Shown here: positions 1-7,000 of the stretch, piece by piece
Layout: every line of letters begins with the position of its first letter
Position numbering within the stretch: the stretch's first letter is position 1
Assembly (NCBI GenBank): GCA_002379855.1
Contig: DFUX01000048.1
Span: 1 to 10,796 of the forward strand
From: Cloacimonetes bacterium UBA4175
Lineage (GTDB): Bacteria > Cloacimonadota > Cloacimonadia > Cloacimonadales > Cloacimonadaceae
Direction: 5' to 3'
Length of the DNA: 10,796 nt
Notes under the pieces: generated by a model
Database searches by the model: none
The model's input: only the letters and a program-made list of their open reading frames with translations
What the model was told of the DNA's origin: nothing
Made by a program: the position numbers and the translations under genes

Positions 1-1
1 T

Positions 2-58
2 AAGGATGATGGCACCAAATCCAGTAGCAGCAAAGGAGGGAGCTATGAAGTAAAATAG
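2..58 (+). CDS. Possible C-terminal tail of an upstream gene cut by the window edge
   Basis: A frame open from the window edge to a TAG at 56-58 would encode an 18-residue hydrophilic tail, KDDGTKSSSSKGGSYEVK. Its Lys/Ser/Gly/Asp composition and ordinary codons look like a real protein C-terminus. The +1 shifted frame is also open to a TAA at 51-53 (ending EGAMK), so the choice of frame is uncertain. No function can be inferred from so short a piece. Confidence 0.35.
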   Translation, partial: KDDGTKSSSSKGGSYEVK

Positions 59-317
59 GGAATGTAGGCATTATATGTTTGAAAACGCAAGTAATGCAAT
101 ATCCGTTTTTGAATAGGGAACTTACTAATAATCAAGAGGCTACCCGCTCAGTTTGCATGAAATCCGAGTTTGAGGTTGACACAAACCGCTTGTCCTGATA
201 TTCAGTTTTTATGCTCAGCCAACCAGCAATGACGTCGGCTCGCAAGGCAATGCCGGTAAATAATGTTAATTTTTTGCTTCACACAATCTTAACAGAATAG
301 AGAGGTCAACTTTAGCA
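59..317. other. Intergenic spacer upstream of the sigma-like gene
   Basis: No convincing ORF is present. It holds a weak inverted repeat, AAAACG (82-87) with CGTTTT (104-109), a 16-nt loop and a short T run. This could be a poor terminator for the upstream frame but is not convincing. A TTGACA promoter candidate lies at 176-204. A purine-rich AGAGAGG at 299-305 is the best ribosome-binding candidate for the GTG at 318. Nothing else stands out. Confidence 0.5.
176..204 (+). promoter_or_regulatory. Candidate sigma-70-type promoter for the sigma-like gene
   Basis: A perfect TTGACA at 176-181 is followed, after 17 bases, by TATTCA at 199-204, which matches only three of six -10 positions. Transcription would begin near 211, giving a leader of roughly 105 bases. 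The -35 box is strong and the -10 weak, so the call rests mainly on one hexamer. Confidence 0.3.
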
Positions 318-1421
318 GTGGCACAGATTCAGAACACACTATTGTCGATGGATAACGAGACCTACAGTCTGATCGTAGAGCAGCTTTCCTGCCTGGTGCA
401 AGACAGCTTCAGCAACCTCAATATCCTCGATGAAGTTACCAATTCCATCCTGATCCGCGTCATTAAAATGCCCCTGCATGACGGGGATATCAGAAGCACC
501 GTTAACGCGCTGTATCCCCGGGTGATAGAAGAACTTTTCGCCGGCTACCACAATACTGCTTACAGATATTGCCTGAAACGCAGCAAACAGGCTGACCTCT
601 CCAATGACATCGCGCAGGAGACGATATACCTTCTGCTGACATCAAAAAAGCTGATCAACCAGGTTGAGTTTTGGGTCAGAAAGGTGGCTCACAACCTGCT
701 TTGCAAACACTACAGGAACCTGATGGATGAAAGCAGGCTGTACCAGGAGCTTGTAAATGAAGCATCCCTGATAAATCAGATCACGAGTAACGAGGAAGAA
801 TTCAGCTTCAGCGGGCATGAAAAGCTTATCCCCGAGTCCGTATTGAGAGGAAGCAACTACGCCTCATATCTGAAATTGAAGCAATTTGACAACCTGGGGG
901 ATTACGCGAAGGCAAAGCGCATCAGCTACGAAGCTGCCAAAAGCATAAGCAAAAAAACCATCCGCAACCTGAAAGCCGAAATCCTGCTGGCGCTGGGGTG
1001 GCAGGCAAGCCCGGATATCCTGGATTACAGGCAATACAAATCCATACAAAGCTTTATCCGGAAGCTGCTCGCGGCAATAAACGGCACCGGAAAAGGGCTG
1101 GCTGATCTGCGCAAGCTGCACCCCGCTTTGCCGGAGGCGTTGGAGGGCTATAAAAGTGTGGATGATTGGGGTGTAACCATGCTTGGCGGGCGAAGGTTCC
1201 GCCTCTATCTCATGCATCTGGGAACGGAGCCATTCCCTCTGATGAGCACGGTTATCGTTACTATCAACAGCAGAAACCATGTTCAGGTGGAATCCTGCAA
1301 AAGAAACCAGCATGCGGGAACGCACAACATTCCTGCCAACGTGCTGATACCAAAGGAAAAAGGAAAAGCCTTGTGGCCTTATGACAGGATAGTTTCCCTG
1401 CTAAACGAAAAAAAACGCTAA
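318..1421 (+). CDS. Divergent ECF-like sigma-70 family protein with C-terminal extension
   Basis: The 367-residue product is predicted cytoplasmic, with no signal peptide or membrane segment. Residues about 66-138 read like sigma-70 region 2: a helical stretch EELFAGYHNTAYRYCLKR, then DIAQET (97-102), then FWVRKVAHNLLCKHYR (118-133). This gives the DI.QE / W..K.A.N / R pattern used to bind core polymerase and melt the -10 region. Residues about 183-226 could be a region 4-like helix-turn-helix (YAKAKRISYEAAKSISKKTI) that would contact the -35 box, but this part is much less clear. The N-terminal 65 and C-terminal 140 residues are additions; a typical ECF factor is about 160-210 residues. The C-terminus (WGVTMLGGRRFRLYLMHLG, then beta-like segments and basic residues) is unrecognised. 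The start is GTG at 318, preceded by AGAGAGG at 299-305 (12-nt spacing, rather long). The alternative ATG at 348 has no Shine-Dalgarno. No obvious anti-sigma gene is adjacent. The same-strand neighbour 112 bp downstream is a secreted protein gene and a possible target. Confidence 0.6.
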   Translation: MAQIQNTLLSMDNETYSLIVEQLSCLVQDSFSNLNILDEVTNSILIRVIKMPLHDGDIRSTVNALYPRVIEELFAGYHNTAYRYCLKRSKQADLSNDIAQETIYLLLTSKKLINQVEFWVRKVAHNLLCKHYRNLMDESRLYQELVNEASLINQITSNEEEFSFSGHEKLIPESVLRGSNYASYLKLKQFDNLGDYAKAKRISYEAAKSISKKTIRNLKAEILLALGWQASPDILDYRQYKSIQSFIRKLLAAINGTGKGLADLRKLHPALPEALEGYKSVDDWGVTMLGGRRFRLYLMHLGTEPFPLMSTVIVTINSRNHVQVESCKRNQHAGTHNIPANVLIPKEKGKALWPYDRIVSLLNEKKR

Positions 1422-1445
1422 TCCGCAACCCCCATTCCGGGCATT

Positions 1446-1474
1446 TTGACACTTTAAGTATAGATAGATACGAT
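1446..1474 (+). promoter_or_regulatory. Candidate promoter for the beta-helix protein gene
   Basis: TTGACA at 1446-1451 is separated by exactly 17 bases from TACGAT at 1469-1474, which matches the -10 consensus at four of six positions including the conserved first TA and last T. Transcription would start near 1481, about 50 bases before the ATG at 1534. It lies just after the sigma-like gene's stop, suggesting the downstream gene can be transcribed independently. Confidence 0.5.
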
Positions 1475-1533
1475 GAGGAATGTCAAATTGAACATGAAAC
1501 TGATACAAAACATCCAATAAGCAGGAAGCTGAT

Positions 1534-3918
1534 ATGAAGAAGCTTATACTGATGTCAATACTCCTGCTTTCCCTGTCGGCATGGGCGGCTACCAGGCATG
1601 TATCCCTGGATGGAACCCAGGCCTACACATCCATCCAGGCCGCCATCAATGACGCCCAAAGTGGAGATCTGGTATTGGTGCATCCGGGGCGTTACATAGA
1701 AAACATCGACCTCTCCGACAAACAGAATATTACCCTGGCCTCACTGGAATACACCACTGGAGACACCACTTACATAAGTACTACGATTATAGATGGCTCT
1801 GCCAATGTCACTTCCACGGTTCTCTTTTATGAGAATGCCGTAAATATAACCCTACGGGGGTTTTCAATTACCGGGGGCAGGGGATATGATTACTATAATG
1901 GAGCCTCACCGTACCAAGTCTTTGGGGGAGGCATCTTTTTCTATTCTAATTGCACAGTAACCTTGACTAACCTCAATATCTATGGAAACAAAGCATCAAT
2001 AGGGGGAGGGGTAACTATACTCCAAACTAATAATGTCTCTCTTACAAACGTCAATATCTACAACAATATTGCTCGTTATCTTGGAGGTGGGCTTGCTATT
2101 GGCAGTTCCCCCCAAGGCGGGTCGCCGGCGATAATCTTTTCGCAAACCGAGAGGTGCAGCATCTACAACAATTTTGCCCAGTGGGGCATGGACATCCACT
2201 GGCATTACATTCACTATGGGACTGTTTCGGTCTATCTGAAGAAGTTCACTGTGCCCTCTTATGAGCGCTACTATGCCGATCACTATGACGCAGGTTATGA
2301 TACAAGCCCCTACGTGGTCTTTGATATTCAGGAAGCCTATCTGCAGCCGGTTGACGCGGACATTTATGTAAGTCCCGATGGAAGTGATACAAATGATGGT
2401 CTTAGCCCTGCCACGGCCCTTAAAACCCCCTCCCTGGGCATGCAGAGGATTGCCAGCAATCCGGTTCATCCCCGGACTGTCCACTTGATGGCGGGCGAGC
2501 ACCATAATGTGATGATGGATGAATACATCCCCATCGCCATGAAGGATTACACCATTCTGGGAGGTGTATCCGAATCACAAACGAGGCTTTACGCCGAAAA
2601 CCTGATTGAAGGAACGGGAGTGGTCACCATGGGCATCCGGCGGTATGGGATGCGGATGAAAAATGTGTCAATCACCACGAGCATGGCATCCGCGCTCTTC
2701 AGTTGGGAGATCTTTGATTGCCACTATGAAAACATTACTGTGGAGAACTCATCCGTTGGTATGTGGACAATTGCCTTGGGTTATATTAATAGTGAATTCA
2801 CTATGAAAAATATCACAATGAGAAACAATGTAGCTCAATACTACGACTTTGGTATGAATCTAAAGGGCGCGGTAATCAATCTCGACAACATAGTCATCAT
2901 GGACAGCAAGGTTCCCGAGATGCCTGGTTATTGGGATCAGGGCTGTGGGGCTTTTGACATCGCGGTGCGTGATACCTTGGTCGTCAGGAACAGTCAATTC
3001 ATCAACAACACCCACTATTCCAGAGATGGGTTTGGGCATTTTTGTACTTATTCTGGTCCCCAATTCAGCCCGGTGATCACATTTGACAACTGCCTCTTCG
3101 CCAACAACCGCACCTATGGCGGGACAAGAGACATAGACATATTCTTTGGCCAGAGCGTTGATTTCATCAACTGCACCTTTGCCAATAACTCCGGCAGTTA
3201 TCCGGATTATCTGCTTATCGGAACCAATGAAAACCGGATCATCAACTGCATCTTTTCAAACAACAGCAACAGCTATGACATCCGTACTACAGCTCAAACT
3301 ACCATAGAGAATTGCCTTTTCAGCAGATCGGCCAACATGTATCGGGTTTACCAAGATGCATCACTGACGTGGGGGGACAACAATCTCACCGGCGCAGACC
3401 CATTGTTTGTGGGAGGAGAGCCTGAGAACGCAACATATTACTATCTCTGTGCGGATGATGAAAATGGATACTCACCCGCCATAGATGCCGGGACTACCAG
3501 TAGTTATTTGCTCCCCCAAGGCTATACTGTGCCACTCTATGACGCATTTGGCAATCCCAGAATACATGGAGCGGGAATAGACATAGGTTGTTATGAATCT
3601 CCCGGATACACTGGTGTCGGGGAAGAGGTCAGCCCCTCGGTCAGCGTCCTCCGGTTGACCAACTACCCCAATCCGTTCAATCCCAGCACCACGATCAGCT
3701 ACAGTGTTCCCGCTGACGGCAATGTTACGCTCACCATCTATAACGCCAGGGGCCAACTGGTCAACACGTTGGTGAGTGAGCCGAAAGCCAAAGGCAATTA
3801 TCAGGTGGTCTGGAACGGCAAAGACTCGGGGGGCAACCCCGTTGCTTCGGGCTTGTATATCACCCGCTTAGTGTCGGGTGGCAAATCCATTGGCAAGAAA
3901 ATGTTGCTGATGAAGTAG
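1534..3918 (+). CDS. Secreted right-handed beta-helix repeat protein with FlgD-like/Por-type C-terminal tail
   Basis: This 794-residue protein starts with a classical signal peptide (MKKLILMSILLLSLSAWA, cleavage likely after residue 18). Residues about 22-225 form a parallel beta-helix of the pectate-lyase-like type: YTSIQAAINDAQSGDLVLVHPG entry motif, then short coils such as LTNLNIYGNKASIGGG and LTNVNIYNNIARYLGGG. A second helix begins near residue 276 with YVSPDGSDTNDGLSPATA, the hallmark of DUF1565-like solenoids, and runs to about 640. Residues about 704-794, starting at NYPNPFNP (710-717) and ending GGKSIGKKMLLMK, match the FlgD Ig-like/type 9 secretion sorting tail seen in FCB bacteria. 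Such tails direct export and surface attachment. No catalytic lyase residues could be assigned, so binding, adhesion or polysaccharide cleavage are all open. The start is supported by AGGAAG at 1523-1528, five bases before ATG. The gene converges on the nuclease gene with a 92-bp gap. Confidence 0.85.
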   Translation: MKKLILMSILLLSLSAWAATRHVSLDGTQAYTSIQAAINDAQSGDLVLVHPGRYIENIDLSDKQNITLASLEYTTGDTTYISTTIIDGSANVTSTVLFYENAVNITLRGFSITGGRGYDYYNGASPYQVFGGGIFFYSNCTVTLTNLNIYGNKASIGGGVTILQTNNVSLTNVNIYNNIARYLGGGLAIGSSPQGGSPAIIFSQTERCSIYNNFAQWGMDIHWHYIHYGTVSVYLKKFTVPSYERYYADHYDAGYDTSPYVVFDIQEAYLQPVDADIYVSPDGSDTNDGLSPATALKTPSLGMQRIASNPVHPRTVHLMAGEHHNVMMDEYIPIAMKDYTILGGVSESQTRLYAENLIEGTGVVTMGIRRYGMRMKNVSITTSMASALFSWEIFDCHYENITVENSSVGMWTIALGYINSEFTMKNITMRNNVAQYYDFGMNLKGAVINLDNIVIMDSKVPEMPGYWDQGCGAFDIAVRDTLVVRNSQFINNTHYSRDGFGHFCTYSGPQFSPVITFDNCLFANNRTYGGTRDIDIFFGQSVDFINCTFANNSGSYPDYLLIGTNENRIINCIFSNNSNSYDIRTTAQTTIENCLFSRSANMYRVYQDASLTWGDNNLTGADPLFVGGEPENATYYYLCADDENGYSPAIDAGTTSSYLLPQGYTVPLYDAFGNPRIHGAGIDIGCYESPGYTGVGEEVSPSVSVLRLTNYPNPFNPSTTISYSVPADGNVTLTIYNARGQLVNTLVSEPKAKGNYQVVWNGKDSGGNPVASGLYITRLVSGGKSIGKKMLLMK

Positions 3919-4010
3919 CGACACCTGGCAGGCTGGGATGACACGCAAATCCGGTCTGTGCGTTATCTAACGACATGGTCTCACATTGGGTTAAGGAAAG
4001 AGAATCGGTA

Positions 4011-7000
4011 TCACAGAACAGCGGATACTTTGAAAAAGTGCCTTGGTTCCGTGAAATGGTCAAGTGGGATTCTCCAGACATTGCTTTCCACCGGATCAAA
4101 GACTCCCTCTGAACCAATGTCGGTATATTGCCCGTAGGGATCGGTGGAACCAAATATACGGTAGGACGCCGCTCCGGGCACAGGTGTGATGGTCAGCTTC
4201 AGGTTTGAGCCTTCCAGGGCCAGCGTGGCTGTGCCTTCCACATGCGCGTGGATGGTGATGGCGTTGCTGGTCACGTTGTAGGGAACGCTGAGCTCGGCAG
4301 AATTGACAGTTACCGAGAAATTGGGGTAGTTCTGGTCAAAATCCATGCCATTGAAGCCAAGTGTTATCCGCGCCGTGCTTGCGTTCACATAGCTGACACT
4401 GGCGACGCTCAGACCCGCGGGGGCGTTGTTGAGAATGAAGTTGGCGGCAAGTAAAGTCGCGTCGGTAAAGGTGGCATTGGAGAGGGTCAAAGTGAGTATG
4501 GAGCCAGCCAGGTTGATTTCTTCGAGGGTCTGGGAAGGGGTGATGATTGCCGAAGCCGTGACAGGCTCATCCAGAACCACCTGAAGATAGGGCGACCACA
4601 TTCCGTAATCATCCTCGAAATAAGAACGCAAGCGGTAATAATAGGTTCCGCCAGCTTGGAGTCCTGTAACTGAACGGCTGGTGGCAAGGTTCACATTCAG
4701 GTTTGAATAAGCCGTAACAAGATTGGTGAAAAGGCTGTCGGTTGCCACCTGAAGATAATAGCGTGTGGCTGTGATGGGAACGCTCCAGTTGGCGGTGAAG
4801 CTGGTGGTGCCGATATCGGTGTTGAAGAGCGGACAGGGCGCCCAGATGCGGGCCGCGTAGCCAGGCATATCGATGAAGGGATTGCGGTTGCCCTGGCGTT
4901 CGGCGATCCTGTTGTTGCGGCGGACTTCCCAGGCATCGGGCGGGTCGGCTACGTGCCATTGCAGCAGGGTGGCCAGTTTGCCGTAATAGGGAAGGTTTTG
5001 GCTTGCATCAGAATAATCGTGGTCCACAAGCTCAAGATCGTAGGAAGTGTCCGTGCCTTCATAGCGAACCGCCATATACATGATGATGCGGGCAACGTCG
5101 CCTTTGTCCTCGGGACGCGGTTCCCAAGTGTTATATGTCTGGTAGCAACCGGTGGCGCCGGTGTATCCGGGAGGCGGGGAGTCGTCTGTTACGGCAGTTC
5201 CCCCATTATCGAAGTCCTTGTTGCTCTTGGAGGAATTCACGGTCGCGTCGCAGGGTCTCAGATGGTGGAGGTCGGTGCCAGCGGGGGCGTTGTCGCCAAA
5301 ACCGCCATGGCTTTTACTCCAGGTGTGTTCCTTGTTCCAGTCTGATGCGCTGCCGCCATACGAATCCGCGTCAATGCTCCAGCGGGTGTAGATCTCGATG
5401 ACGTTGTTGGGGTTGTTGGGATCCTGGTCGGTGTATTTGAGTTGAGTGGTGGCGGCGGTATATGAGTATTCTGTGGTGTGGGTAGTGCGCAGCAGGTCGT
5501 GGAGCAGGCCTTTGATGGTGGTTCCATAACCATAGATGCCAGCGTAATAGCCAGTTCCAGGCGAGCTGGTGGTGCTTATGGACTTGGGGTTGTTGCTGGC
5601 TGTGGTCGTCAGATAGCGGGTGTCGATGCCGGTTCCGTTATACTCATAGATCCTGAACCAGTAAACGGTGTTTGGGGTGAGGTTGGTGACCGTGCAGCCA
5701 TTGAAGGGGTCGCCCTCGAGGTATTCAGTGGCTCCGTTGTAAACCACCTGTTCGCCAGATCCGGTGTAGAAGGTGTTCGCGGCGGGGCTACTGCCGTCTT
5801 CCGGTGCTGTAAAGCTGTTGCTGGTATTGATTTTGACCACCCGGTAAGCGCCGTTGCCGGTGGACCATTCCAACGAGATTGACGTGTAAGCCGGGTAACC
5901 AGTTATGCTGTGAGCCTGGATCGTGGGGGCGTTGATGCTTTCGCTGGTGACCACTCCGTTTACCGCCAGATAGACTGTGGTGGCACCAGTGCTGGAGTGT
6001 GCCAGGCTGCCGCTGTAAGTTCCGCTGCTTGCCCCGCTTAGGCGCACCCAAACCTGACCGTTGAAGGAGGGGGATACGCTGGCTGCCCCCGTGGTATAAT
6101 TGTTTCCGCCATCGGCCGAGAGTTCAAATCCCGCCGGAATGGCGATGCTGACATTCTGGCTCAGGTTGGCCGAAGAAAGGGTGTATGACTGAGCGGCAGA
6201 TGGAGTGCCCTCAGATGTGGAAAATGGATTGAGGGTTCCGTAAACATAGATGGAGGGGGCTGTGCTGGAGGTGGTGGTTACTTCAATGGTGTTGGAATTC
6301 GCGCTGGTTCCATAAGGGTTTACCGCCCTGACCAGATATTTGTACTGAGTGTTTTCAGCGAGGCCGGTGACCGTATAGCTGCTTACATTGCCCACATCCA
6401 GGTTCTGGTAACCGGGAACATAGCTGATGGCTCTGCCGCAACTGTGTGAACCAAGGTAAGTAGCTGTATCGACAGGATAGAAATCCCACTCCGTTGTCAG
6501 GGTGGGAAAGCCAGAGGCTGGATTTTGTGTGATACCTGTGGAGACTGACGCTTTTCTGACCAGGGTTTGGTCTTTGGTTATGTTCGGCGGCGTGCCCCAA
6601 TAATTACCCGGGTCTTCGCCGATTTTTCCAAAAATATCAACATAGCTGTCTGTGGATATTTTGTATAGAGCGACGGCATCATTTCCATTGAAGTTAACTG
6701 AAGAATTATCAATGGCAGTCACTCCAGGGGGCAATGTGAGTTGAGCCGCGCTGTTTTGATAAACAACGCAGGCCCCGCTGGCGATCGTTCCAGAAAGCTG
6801 AACGTTGCCAGCCGGAGTTGTGGAACCATTATAATAGGTCTGCAGCCTGTAATCAGACAGGTCAATCGAGGAATCAGTTCCATTAAAGACCTCAAGATAC
6901 TTGTTATTGCTGCTGCCTTCCACGTATTCGGAGATAAACAGATCCTCAATATTCGAGCCCGTGAAGACATCCAGCCGATAGGAAGTGGCGTCGTCCACGG

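Noticed and set aside
82..109. AAAACG/CGTTTT inverted repeat as a terminator
   Set aside because: The stem is only 6 bp, AT-rich and has a 16-nt loop, too weak to call as a terminator.
1996..2505. 169-residue minus-strand frame inside the beta-helix gene
   Set aside because: Fully antisense to recognisable beta-helix coding sequence, with no family-like features.
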